This document shows positions 21,089 to 32,600 of a stretch of DNA of 64,000 bases, in pieces. Below the pieces are notes generated by a model that ran no database searches, had not been told where the DNA came from, and saw only the letters and a list, made by a program, of their open reading frames with translations. This stretch comes from Sporobolomyces roseus. Taxonomy: Eukaryota; Basidiomycota; Microbotryomycetes; Sporidiobolales; Sporidiobolaceae. The DNA is taken from contig JADILM010000010.1 in the NCBI GenBank assembly GCA_016617785.1, forward strand, positions 310,001 to 374,000, given 5' to 3'. A program made the translations under genes and the position numbers. Within the stretch, counting starts at the first letter, position 1; each line of letters opens with the position of its first letter.

Positions 21089-22092
21089 ATGTCTCCTTCA
21101 GCTTCTACCACAATGCAACCAGATGATATTACCGTGTTTTGCGGCTCTTCTCCCGGTAACGATGAGGTTTACCTTGAAGTTGCATCATCACTCGCTAAAG
21201 CGATCGCGAGAAGTGGAAAGACTCTCATATAGTATGTCAAACTTCTCTCTACTTACCTCACCGCGCTGAAATGACAATAGAGCTTTCTGAAGAGAGAGAG
21301 AGAGAGACTGATTCTTGTTTGATGATGGAATTGACAGTGGAGGAGGAACGAAAGGCCTAATGGGACAAGTCTCTCGAGTAGCTCTAGAAAATGGTGGCAA
21401 AGTACATGGTATCATTCCTTCAGCCGTACGTCGTCCTCCTGCTCTTCCAGCCTCAAATTCGCTAACTTTCGCTTCCTCCCGCTTTTGTGACTAGTTCCTT
21501 TCGATGGAAGCTCCCGATCGAGCGTCGAGACTGCATCCGAATGAGCAGGAGACGGTGTGTGAATCAATGCATGAGAGGAAGAAGATGTTTGCGGATCTAT
21601 CGAATGCTTTCGTAGGATTGCCCGGGGGATATGGAACGTTGGAAGAATGCATGGAAATGGTTACTTGGACTCAACTACAGATTCAATCAAAGCGTGAGTC
21701 TACAATTCTCGACGAATGGGTGAGGAGAATGGGGTTTTTGACGATTTTGTCGATGGGTTCAGCTGTGGTGCTTTTGAATGTCAACAACTTCTATTCCCCT
21801 CTGCGGCAATTCATTGAAGGGTAAGACTTGACCCTCTCTTCCAATTCCCGTCACTCGAATTGCTGACTCATCCTTCGTTGCACACAGAGCTATTTCATCC
21901 GGATTCATTGCTCCCTCGAATCGGCACTTCCTCCTCTTCGTCGAACCACCGAATGATACAGATGCTTCGACATTCGATTGGGGAGAAGCAGCACTAGAAG
22001 CTATCAGAGAATGGTTTGAGAAAGGTACGGGAGGAGGAGATCAGTTCAAGCTGGATTGGAAGAATGGGGTAAAGAGGAGCGATCTCACCTAA
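21089..22092 (+). CDS. LOG-family nucleoside 5'-monophosphate phosphoribohydrolase
   Basis: Member of the lysine-decarboxylase-like/LOG family. In plants and some microbes these release free cytokinin from its riboside 5'-monophosphate; in many microbes the true substrate is an ordinary nucleotide. Motifs: VFCGSSPG near the start, GKTLIYGGGTKGLMGQ, then the hallmark LPGGYGTLEE. R-K preceding it (HERKKMFADLSNAFVGLPGG) supplies the catalytic Arg. The start at 21089 (MSPSASTTMQ) leaves a short head before the first strand. Introns: about 21231-21340, 21427-21494, about 21694-21759 and about 21823-21887. The stop is at 22092. A GTGAGT...CTACAG pair at about 22184-22260 could be an intron in the 3' UTR. 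It sits at the left border of the second membrane-family cluster. Confidence 0.92.
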
Positions 22093-22329
22093 ATAAAGGG
22101 ACCGACTAGAGCTGGAGGGTGTATATAGATGGATGAGTATTGTGTAGATTGAGGGTCTCAGGCTTAATGTGGGTTGCGAAACAGGTGAGTTCAGTTTCTG
22201 CTTGTTCCTGGTCCTTTCATCCTTTCATCTCGCTTAGCTGACTCAAATGACCGTCTACAGAGATGTAACTTCGAGACGATTCCTCAAGCTCACCCACTTT
22301 ACTCAGTATTCGGCTTTAGACTAGCGAAT

Positions 22330-22637
22330 CTGCCTATTCCCGAGAGACGCCTTGACTCTCTTCTCGCACCTCTTGCTTCTGCTCTTGCTCTTTCTTCTCA
22401 CTTCTTCACTCTGGTTGACACCAAGTATGCCTCCTTTCGACGCGAATCGGTACGAGAATCATCAAGACAATCAGGTACGTCTGACATGGTCTTGCTCTAC
22501 TCCTACGAGGTCAGATCTGATTCGCGTACGAGTCATAGGAGGCCATCATGCTGAATGATTTCGGACATTCAAGTGCAGAAGAATCCGATTCTGGAGAGTA
22601 TCCACTTCGTCAGCCATCAAGTCGACCAGGCCGCTAG
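22330..22637 (+). pseudogene. Relic or truncated copy of the three-span membrane family (D)
   Basis: Only the end of a family gene is visible: an in-frame hydrophobic stretch (LLLLLLLFLLTSSLWL), then MPPFDANRYENHQDNQ, a phase-0 intron at 22475-22538 and the tail EAIMLNDFGHSSAEES, stopping at 22637. The phase-0 intron directly before A-I-x-[ML] is where gene C also has one (HQN/AIEM). No P-x-x-G-P first span or second span was found upstream. It may be a degenerate copy, or a short protein starting at the ATG at 22427; the hydrophobic part could also be just C/T-rich promoter sequence. Confidence 0.4.
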
Positions 22638-23113
22638 CAGGACAACGTACTCTTGAGGGCTTGAGCCAAGACGGATCGAGAGGACAGAGGGGAAAGGATC
22701 GGAGGACCATTGGATTCTTATCGAAACTCGCAATTTTCGGTTGACTACACTTTTTCACCTTCGACACTGCTTCCTGCTTGGGAACGGGTACGCTCAGGAA
22801 GCTTCTCTGGTGCGTTGGTATCTTTGATGGGCTTCACGAGTGCTGCTCTATCCTTCCCGAGTTGTCGTTGAGGGAGATTCGCAAGATTTCGTTCAAGAGT
22901 CAGGTTCGTTCGCTTCGTCTCTCGATGTTACCTTGCTACTCTACTGACCAGCTCTCTCTCGATGGGCTATGATAGAGCCACACGTGACTGCGCTCATCGG
23001 CTAACGGCGAGTCTCCTATTCATTTGGCCCGCGGAGAACAGCGGAGTCTTCCCAATTCCGCTCCCTGACAATCCAGCTCTTCCTTCTCCCTCTCACACTC
23101 ACATTTGACAAGA
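22638..23113. other. Intergenic between relic D and gene E
   Basis: Open frames are short and none shows the family motifs. It probably contains decayed sequence of D plus the promoter of E. Confidence 0.45.
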
Positions 23114-24174
23114 ATGCCGACTCGAGTGATCCCTGCTGCGACTAGGCAATGGTACGGACGAACTCGGGAGCGACGTTCGACTCGCCGCAACCGTGGGAAT
23201 CAGATCACTCGCCGAGATGCGATCAGGTGAGCCTCCTTTGAGCCTATCCTCCGTCAAAAGCCTTACTTCCGAGTCACAACTGACATCATTGTAACCGAGT
23301 AGAGCAGAACACAGCATTTTCCTAACTTCCGCGATTATTCTCTTGCCATTCGCTGGACCGACGCTCGCGTGTTTTTGCACCATATTGATAGCCCATCACT
23401 TCAGACTTTGCACAGAGCTTCGTGACAAGTTCTGCTACGTCATCACCACTGTGCTGTGAGTTCTTTATTCCTTCGTAACCTTGCGAAACTTCCCTCGCTC
23501 ATGGTTCGGTTCTTTCCCATTCTTCAGCGCAATTGGTTTCACAGCTCTGGCTTTCATTGTATCGCAGCTCTATATCGGTGACGACGGCTTCAAGTTTCAT
23601 ACTTCGGATTACCCGGTGCTCAAATTCTTGTCTCTTTACTTTGGCGCAATGATGAGTGAGTCCATCCGCCTCGCAAGCTTGAGCATTCGATCATCATCTG
23701 ACTGACCCCCGAAACACTACAGTGTCGGCTTACAGTCTCTATCGCATGTACAAATCCGAAGCATACCGTCGGAATCATTGGCCTCGAATTCGGGATCAAA
23801 CAGCAGCTCGTCCACCTCCCGATTCGATGGCCGCCGAGGAGGGCGGAGGAGATAGAGCTATAACGTCTCCTCCGTCGATTCCTCAGCCTCGTCACTCTTC
23901 AGGTCGCCCCGCTTCTCAGCATTCGAATGGAGGAGAAGGACCTTCGAATTGGCATCAGAGACCCGTCAATCAAACAATTCCTGCTCATTCAGTGAGTCGT
24001 CTCCTACGTATCGCTCTTAACTCGCGCGTGTTGACAATCCTCGCGGCTCAGGGAAACAACGACTTTGAGATGACGGATTTGGGATTGTCGAGTGAACACG
24101 AATCATCGAATCTCGAAGCTCGTCCAGTCCATCGCTCGCGATTGCTGTTACAGGGCGTGTTGAAGGACGTGTGA
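23114..24174 (+). CDS. Three-span membrane protein, tandem family member E
   Basis: The start at 23114 opens MPTRVIPAATRQWYGRTRER, a basic head. A first intron (about 23227-23306) is an extra one, before the spans. Span 1 is AIILLPFAGPTLACFCTILI with P-x-x-G-P. Span 2, YVITTVLAIGFTALAFIVS, is split by a phase-2 intron at about 23457-23527. Span 3, FLSLYFGAMMMSAYSLYRMY, is split by a phase-1 intron at about 23652-23722. The tail is Pro/Ser-rich; a phase-0 intron (about 23992-24051) precedes GNNDFEMTDLGLSSEHESS, which echoes GNNVELDDM of gene A. No known family; function unknown. Confidence 0.7.
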
Positions 24175-24421
24175 ACGAGGAGGTGTACCTCGCTTCGACC
24201 GGCGATATCCTGACAATGCTAGCCCGACACCCCTAACTTTTTCATCGATAACAAAATCATGGAAACATCTCGGCCCTCTAAGACTGCAAACTTCGTCTGT
24301 CGATCTCTGTCCGTGATCCGTGGAACTTTCCATCTATCTCGACTCGATTTCCGCTTCGTCTTTCTCTTTCTCCCTCTTCACTTTCTATTACCGACACACT
24401 TAAAGAGTTACCTCGAACTAT

Positions 24422-25362
24422 ATGTCTGCTACTCGTCACTCCCGTGGCAATGCTCACACGGAGCTTCCGACCCCAATCACCCCGACAACGCCTCTTCGCG
24501 CGGGAATCGAATACGCTCTCCTCACTGTAGCCCTTTTAGTTTCGTGGATTCCGATTGCGGGACCCATAGCGATGCTAATTCTCCTTATCTTCGTCCGTCC
24601 ATTCAGGCTTTGGTCCAATCACAATTTTTATCTTTTCCTCGGTCTTCTCGCATCGTTCGTAAACTCCTCCTAGTCACAAACTTCGTGATGCGTTACTGAC
24701 GTAGAAGGTCCCGATCCACAGTGTTGCAGCTTTCACTCTCGCCACACCTCTCGAATCAAAGTTTCAAAAGCAAAGGCAAATTGACGGTTCTGAACATTGG
24801 ATTTTTGGCAGAGAGGACGGAGTGGGATACTTCGTTTGCTTTCACATTGCAAATGTACTCTGTAAGTTTGCACTCATATCATATGATGAGGGAGCTCACG
24901 ATCGCTGACTCCTCCTGAAAAGCCGCATGGGCACTCTTCGCATTTGCGGTCAGAGCGGTCATATTAGCGCGTCGTCAGGTCGTCCATTTGCCTCAGGAGC
25001 ACGATTCGATTCCTCTCCAGCCGATTCGTCCGTCACATCAGCAGTCTCACGGCCTATCTCGTCGCGATCCGGTTCGCTTTCGAAGGAGTTCAAGTCTCGC
25101 CCACCGTACTCATGACTATTCGGACGACGAGATGAACTCGGCGTCACTTGATTCGGGCTCTGAAGTCTCGGAGGATCGTTGGTTGCGTTGGGCCCGTCAA
25201 CCGCACGGAACTATTCGAGTGAGCGAAAAAGTTTTTCCCGCTAGTAGCTTTTGCATTCCCTTCGTTCTGACTGATCCCTTCCGGCTTACTGCAACACTCA
25301 TCAGGATCTACCATCCGAAACCATCAGTGGCTCACCTCGTCAAACGGCTTGACGGGTATTGA
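24422..25362 (+). CDS. Three-span membrane protein, tandem family member F
   Basis: The start at 24422 gives MSATRHSRGNAHTELPTP. Span 1 is VSWIPIAGPIAMLILLIF. Span 2 (FYLFLGLLAS/VAAFTLATPL) is split by a phase-2 intron at 24655-24721 with the unusual donor GTTCGT. Span 3 (YFVCFHIANVL/SAWALFAFAVRAVILA) is split by a phase-1 intron at about 24859-24922. The tail has HDSIPLQPIRPSHQQSHG, then Arg/Ser-rich sequence and YSDDEMNSASLDSGSEVSE; a phase-0 intron (about 25219-25304) precedes the short end DLPSETISGSPRQTA. Unknown function. Confidence 0.68.
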
Positions 25363-25709
25363 CTCGAATTATTTCGAAGGAAATAGTAGCTGGAAAAATG
25401 ATGTGGGATTGGCGGGACGAAGCGATTCATGCGTTGTGGTGAATGTTGCAGGAGTAGGAGCTCTGTAGTGGTTTGGCTGCAAAAGATAGGGTTGTAGCAA
25501 TGAAGATGTCGATTTTTGGGAGGTCGGCTAAAGACAATTATCGATTCCGCCTCGATCCACAGCGGGACATTGCCTCTCACAGCCTCCTCGTGGTCGTACG
25601 ATCCCCTGTCTACTGATCCGCGGAAAGAATGATACCGATGAAAGTTTCGCCAAAGTCTGTAACCTTTTGCTTTCTGATTTGTTCCCAATTTCGTGTATCT
25701 GACGGCGAG
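25363..25709. other. Intergenic between membrane genes F and G
   Basis: Promoter of G and 3' end of F. The minus-strand frames over it have no motif and overlap gene G, so I treat them as chance. Confidence 0.5.
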
Positions 25710-26757
25710 ATGCCGCGCCAGAATCACGAAGAATGGTACGGTCAGAGACACTCAGACGTTCAGCATAGTCGAACGAATATACCCATTCGACGAAAGAAGG
25801 GAGCGTTGATCGCTGCTTTCGCGATCGCCCTCTTGATACCATTCTTTGGACCGTTGATGTCAGCACTCATTCTTCGCCCCACGCAAGCTTGGAGTAAGAC
25901 GCTACGTCGATTACACATTTTTGCCTTCATTCTGTTCGTACTTTCGTCCTTTTTCTGAATGTTGACTCGCGAAACTGATGCGGCAGCTGACGGACAGGTT
26001 CGCATGTTGCACGACTGGTACCGTGATCCTCGCTGGGTACAAGCTGTACGAGACTGGTGTTCTCCTCTGGATCTTCACGACCAGAACGGGTCTCACTGTT
26101 TTCCTTGTTCAACATGCGATCTGCGTTTGCTGTAAGCCTTGATCAAAACACGCCTCTACTTCTCGGGACCATGAACCTAACGAGTGAATGAGTAAACAAA
26201 CAGGTGCATGGTTCTTCGGAGTCGCTGAGTGGAGAGCAAATCGGCAAACGGGACGACTTCGAGACTCTCGCTCTCAGCAAGGCAGAGACGCTATCCCCCT
26301 TGAAGAATTTTCATCGTCCGGACATCAGAGGTCGAACAACAGGTCCCGCCATAGCTCGACTCGTACTCCTTCTCGTAGAGATTTGGAGGACTCCGAGGAT
26401 CTAGAGGAGGCAGCGACTTCTTCTTCAGGGTCTGAGATCGAAGCGCTTCATCAACGACGCTCGCTCTCGGGTTATCGTCGACCTGGGGATCGTCCAGCTG
26501 TACGTCCTTTAGCCGATTTCACCTGAATCGACAGAGAGAGGACTCATAGCCTCGAACAAAATCAACAGACTGGAGCTGGAAACGCTCGCTCGGAGTCGCG
26601 CATGTCCCGTTCGCACAGCAGGAGTACCACATCGTCGAACCGAAACCCCTTCGAGGAGTACCCACAAGTCGACTCACCTCCAGGGTCGTCAATTCGATCC
26701 AGTCGAGGCGATCGAGATGGCTCCGGTCGACTCGTCAACCCGACGGAGTTCGTGTAG
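25710..26757 (+). CDS. Three-span membrane protein, tandem family member G
   Basis: The start at 25710 gives MPRQNHEEWYGQRHSDVQ and a basic head. Span 1 is FAIALLIPFFGPLMSALIL. Span 2 (LHIFAFIL/FACCTTGTVILAGY) is split by a phase-2 intron starting at 25934 with donor GTTCGT and acceptor CGGACAG. Span 3 (GLTVFLVQHAICVC/AWFFGVAEW) is split by a phase-1 intron at about 26131-26202. The tail has GRDAIPLEEFSSSGHQRS, matching the IPLQPI block of F, then Arg/Ser-rich and acidic parts. A phase-0 intron (about 26502-26567) joins GDRPA to TGAGNARSESRMSRSHS. The stop is at 26757. Last recognisable member of the right cluster. Confidence 0.7.
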
Positions 26758-27046
26758 GCACGTTGTCTCCGTGGAGCATCGTAGTTCGACTGGGGAACGA
26801 GGTGGAAGAGCTTTGGTAGGAGCAAGACGATATCGAGAGACGGAGTTGAGCGAGAAAAACGAGAACGAATAGTTTGTCGGAATTTATGAGAGATTCGCGT
26901 TATGCATTGAGTTCCAAGCCTAGGCACAAGCTCCTGAGCGTGCCCGAGAGAAATCGGAAGCTAACAGTGAAGAGAGAGAAGCCAAAAAAAAAGGAACGCG
27001 ATTTGTTTTGAACTCTCCACTTTCACCGACTCACGAGATAGCTTCA

Positions 27047-29474
27047 ATGGGATCCTCATCCGATTTGGAGATAGTCTCACAACCTTCAGCAAAGTTACCC
27101 TCACCAGTCAAGCCACGCAAGAGCGGGAGAGAACGGAGAAAGCCTTTAGGGAAAGATGAGATTGCTCGTCCAGCAGCACCGCTCCTCGTGAGAGATACGG
27201 CTATAAAGACAGCTAGAAAGAGTGCTAGACCCAAACCAGCTGTTCAGGAGGAAGAGGAGGAAGATGAAGAGGCTCCTCCAACTATTGTTCGACCAACAAC
27301 AACAACTACTCATCGAGCCTCTCTAGATTCAGCCCCAATCCCTTCGACATCCAAAGCTACTCTCCCACCGGTCCTCCCCCGCTCAAACATTCCCGCTTCT
27401 TCATCGGCTCCTTCCCTCCTCTCTCAAAAAGCCAAATCCTCTGCCAGTCCCGCTCCCCTACCTCGTGCAGCTTCGACAGAATCCACTTCCACTCGTCCAC
27501 TATCGAAAGGTCGCTCAGCCACTCCTAAACTCCCCGCGAAGAAACCTTATGTCCCTCCGAAAAACAACTCTTCATCGGATGAGGCAGACGACTTCTTCAA
27601 CATGGGCAAGCCGAAAGTGACGAGACCGATTACCAAGACAACTGCGGCTCCGAAGGGAAGAGTACCTGGAGGAGGGGGAGGAGGAAGAGTACCGAAAGTC
27701 GCAGGAGGAGTTCCGAATAGTTCGAGAAGTTCTGCAACTCCTGGCGTTTCAAGTCCTCGTACGTCCTATACGTCTCTGCTATCACTTCTACACTGCAGAT
27801 GCTGACACCAACTCTCGAGAACTTTTAGCGAAAACGAAGGCTCGCAAATTCGTTCCTTCCTCATCTTCAGACTCTGATGATTCTATGGCATCTCCTCAAA
27901 AGAAGACGACCTATTCTTCGGACGGCGAACCAATGACGAAAGGGCTTACTCTACCTTCCTGGACTCGAGGGGCTGGAAGTAAAGGAGGAGCGAGACCAGG
28001 GATGTCAGGAGCGGATCTGGCGAAACTCAAGAATGGATTCAAAGCGAATCGAAAGAGGAGGAGATTGAGTGAGGAGACGGAAGATGAGAAGGACAAGGGG
28101 AAGGGGAAGATGAAGGATGTTAGTGAAGAGGAAGGAGAGGATTCGGATGATAGTTTGGACATTCAGATCGGAACTCCCAAGGCGAAAGTACAGAAGGAGG
28201 TTCGACCGAAGAGACCGGGACTTGTCGTATCACTCAACGATGACGATGATGACGACGATGATAACGACGATGAAGACACTCCTGATGCAGCACCTCGACA
28301 GAAACCGAAACCACCCTCTCCCAAGAAACTCTCAGTCGCTCAAGAACTGCTGCAAATAGCTCGGTGCGTCTCACACCTGATCCTGCTATCAAAGCTGTTG
28401 CTTTGACTGACTCATGCTTGCGAATCGTAGTGAATTACAAGTCAAGTCGCCCGGACATTCGCCTCCGATGAGACAACCTTCCGCCTTGAATTCGATAACG
28501 ATCGGTTCGTCCTCCGACGGCGAAGACGCATCAGAACAACTCGATCCTGCTCTACGAAATATTCGATCTGGTCTCTCGAGGAAAGACTCGGATTTCGAAA
28601 TTGTCAGCGATTCGAGACGGAATGGAGGTTTGAAAGAAAGAGGAATGGTTACTGTGGTGATCAGAATGGTATTCGATCCGACTCAGGAAGTGAGTCCGAT
28701 GGTCAAGAAGATATTCGAGAAGGAGGAAAGGTTCGAAATTGGCATCGTGAGTTTCCCTGTCCTTCGATTACTGGAAATAACCTAGATCACTGACTCGCCC
28801 ATTGCGTTCGTCTGTAGAACGAATCCTTCGCATCTCTGTTCCACGGACTCGCCATGAGACGGTTCTTCGATCGCAGCAAACTCGTCATCGTTCACGAAAA
28901 GTCGACACTTTACGAATTTGGAACCCCTAAAGCACTTCGACTCACGAACGGAAGTATCGCTCACATGCGAGGCTATACTCAAGAAGTCTGGAACAAGGTG
29001 AAAGAGCTAGAAGCGAGGGAACGGATGAAATTGGCAGAGGGAAGACGAGAGAATGAGGATGCCGCGAACGATGAGGACGCAGACGACTTGTCGACGACTC
29101 AGCAAGCTCGACAACTTTCGAGAGACGCTTCTTTACAACCTCCTCCTTCTGCGACTATCGAAAGATCGAAATCCCCTCTCGCTCGAGCACCTTCTTCGAA
29201 TCCTCCTTCACCCGACAAGAATCTGTTCCGTCTCACCGTTCGAGGTTCGAAGACACAATCGATCGATCTCGCCGTCAAATCCACTACGACGATGCAGTCT
29301 TTGATCAAAGCTTACTCGAAGCAGTTTGGCATCACGGACAAGACGAGAATAGCGAAGATGTTTATCGAAATCGAGGGAGACAAAGTGGAATCGACTCAGA
29401 CGATTCAGGATATCAAGGACGAGTTTGATCTCGAGGGAGAAGAGACTGTAGATTTGAGGGATCCAGGTGCTTAA
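27047..29474 (+). CDS. Rad60/Esc2-like protein with C-terminal SUMO-like domain
   Basis: Genome-stability protein type. The start at 27047 gives MGSSSDLEIVSQPSAK. A long disordered N-terminal half follows, with poly-Ser, an acidic run of Asp near residue 380, and SIM-like patches such as DLEIVS and DFEIVS, candidate SUMO-interaction motifs. The middle block MVTVVIRMVFDP...ESFASLFHGLAMRRFF resembles a first diverged SUMO-like fold. The C-terminal block FRLTVRGSKTQSIDLAVK, then MQSLIKAYSKQFGITDKT and FDLEGEETVDLRDPGA is a typical Rad60 SLD. Introns: about 27758-27830, about 28361-28430 and 28747-28818. There is no C-terminal Gly-Gly, so it is not conjugated as a modifier. Confidence 0.85.
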
Positions 29475-29655
29475 GACGAATGAAATGGTTTTGATCTTGT
29501 TGGCTTTTTACACTACTCTGTAATTCTCTACTCTCGCTATTTGTACTCGCTTGTTCCTATAGTACTGAGTAATCGAATTGATATGCAACAAGGGAGATAA
29601 TAATGATCGAGAGAACTATACAAGAGCGAAGGAAGACAAAAGAGAAAGGAGAGAT

Positions 29656-32600
29656 CTATCGCCAACCTTCGTCGTCTGTACTCAAACTTCCGTTTCTAGG
29701 TCTACCTCCTCCTCCTCCGACACTTCCCATACTGTATCTCCTCCTTCTTAGTCCTCGTCCACAGTTTTCACTCCCCAGGTTACCGATCGAACCCGCACTC
29801 TCTCCTCCACTTTCCGCTGTAAAGTCACTGTCCCCATCCCTTCCTGCACTACCTTCTCCCCATCTTCTCCTTCCTCCTCTGTCTCCGCCGTTCTGTTCAT
29901 TCTGTTCAGAAGAAGAAACACCTTTCAACCCTAGTCTCGCCAAAATCGCTTTCCTCCTCTGAGCAGCACCACCATTCTCACTATCTCCATCTTCCCTCTG
30001 TCCCGCCGCGGATGAAGAGGAAGAAGTTGAATAAATAGGAGTATGATCCCTCTCTTCCCTTCTCGCGTCCTCTGCCTCTTCCTCTTCCTGAGCCATTTCG
30101 ATGTAATCTTCATCCTGAGTCGGCAAATCTTGGTCTCGCGTACGAGTGTTGCGGAGGTGATGGGGAGAGTGAGATCGCGAGACCGGGACGGAGGAACCGG
30201 AATCGAGGAAATCGGAGGAACCTCGGTGATGCATCATTGGAGGGAGAGGGAGCGAATGATCTTTGCCTGAACGAGATGATAAAGCAACACGTAGCTCTTC
30301 TCGTCCGAGATCGATTTGGCGCTCGATTCTATGAGGAAAGAGAAAGATCAGTCTCTAGTTCTGGAGGAGAAGACGAAAAGCGGGAAAAGGCTCACTTTAA
30401 TCGATTCTCAATCATTTTGATCTGTACAGCCGTTCACCAAAGAATCGTCAGTCTAAGCAGAGGTAGAGCGATACTTTGAAATAGACGACGCACCTTTGGC
30501 CAAGTAACCTGTTGTCCAACCCTAATCATTCTCGCCAATTCATCCCGATCAGGATCCGTCAACAATCTGAACCAATCCTTGACTGTGAGTCCAAGCATCT
30601 AGTACCATCAGTAGACGAACGAGTCGATGGGAGGATACGATTCAGCTCACGTCGAGATTTTGGCCAAATAGTAACTGATCCCTCAAACTTTTGTAAGAAA
30701 ACAGCAGACCAATTCTGACCTCCAAACTCGGGTAACAATTCTAAATCTCGAATGACCTGTAAGCGCCAGACTCCTCAAATTAGCATCTGCATCGATTCCG
30801 AACCGTTGGAGAGAAATTTAAGGCGACTCACTCTGAAATTCTTCATTAGTTCAATCTTGAGGTATTGTTCCGCAGCACTCAACAAGAAGCCACCTCTCCA
30901 TCCTTTCCCAGATCGATGAGCTACTGGTCGACCAGGAGCGCCTCGTGGGGAGAACGCGAAGAGGTGGACATGAGGGTTGACTTGTGAAACGAGAGAGAAA
31001 TTGACATTGTAGAGCAGATTGAGCGAGTCTGCTTGGAAAGAGAGGGTGAGCAAGGTGGTTGTGAGGTGTGAGAGGAGGAAGGTGCTTACGGAGGGGAATG
31101 TCGACTCGTAGAGATCCATCTTTGTGTCGTCCTTGGAATTCCCATCTGTAGGTCTCGGAATCTTCAGCTCATCTCACGCTTACTCGGCTGACACGAGGAG
31201 CGAGACTCACGGATGAAGTTTCCCTTGTTTGTCTTTCGTCAATAATACAACAGGATTGATGATTCCAGGAACGGCAGCAGAAGCGATGACTGTGCGATCC
31301 TGACCGCTTCAGCATCCTGAAGCGAAGAGAGAGCTGAGTGAAGAGAAGGAGCGTACCAGCAGTGAAGATAACACAATCAGGGGAATTGAGGTAGTTGAGG
31401 AGTTTAGTCGGAGAGTGAGTATCGTAAGGAATAACTGCACGCCCAGAGGATCAGATCAGCTTGTCATCAATTGGAAAAGCTAACCGATAATTGAGCGTAC
31501 CTGATACATTCAAGATCCTCCCGGTCCTTTCGAAAGCTTCTTTGAAAGTCATAGTTCCCAAAGTGAACCAACTCGCCTTCTTCGCCCACTCGACCGTATC
31601 GAACCTAGCACCAGTTTTCCACACTCGTTTCATCCATACCGTCATGGGTTCCGAACAGGCCGTGATATTATCCGCGAGTTCCGGGGTCAAGAGTTGAGAA
31701 ATCTCTGAATCGGTTCGACAACAGATGAATGCGGCGACTATGTTTTTCAACACACTCGTAAAATCAGTTACAGTGGATACATTGAGAAGGGAGAAAGTTG
31801 CTTACCTAGAGCTCCTGCACTAGTACCAGTAACAACTCTGGGTAATAATCCTTGATCCAACAATGCCCTAATCACTCCAAAATGATAGTACCCAAAACTC
31901 GCACCTCCACTCAAACACAATGCCGAGGATCCCAAGTTCTTCGAAGACGAACGAAAGAAATCTAGTTTGTCTGATAGAGGAAGAATCGAAGGAGGGAGGG
32001 ATCGAATATAAATAAGGGATTCCGTTACTATCTCGACCCTCAAAGAATCACATCAGTATACGAGCTCATGAGAAATGGGCTAGAAGGAGAAAAAAGAGAA
32101 GTACCTTCATCTATAAACTCTTGTACCAATTCTTTCGTCCCATAATAACTCTCACTATACAACCTGAAACTCTCAGTCCCAGCGAAATTACTTTTCAACA
32201 CTGCATGCAACACTGCGCAAACTCCTTCGGCATCTTGTTTCTCTAGTCGAAGTTCTCGGAGAGTTTTCAACACTCGTCGAACTAATGGTGCGTCGTAGTA
32301 GGCGTTTGGGGGAGATTTCTTCCAGTTTGAAAGACCTAGGTGATCGTCGAGCGCTAGAGCTCCTGCTTTCCACTGTTGGACAGTAACGGATGTGAGCGAG
32401 AGGGGGCTGAGGAGAGTGAAGGAGAAGTGAGAACTTCCTTACCTCTTCGAAGTTTTCTGCTTTTCGTAAAGCTTTTCGTAGTTTCCCTCTTTCGCCTCTC
32501 CCTGTTTTTTTTTCGAGTCGTGACTGTCAATGAGCTTCTGAGGGAGATTGGATGGGAGGAGTGAGATGTCGCTTACATGCAGAACAGAACTCTATAATGT

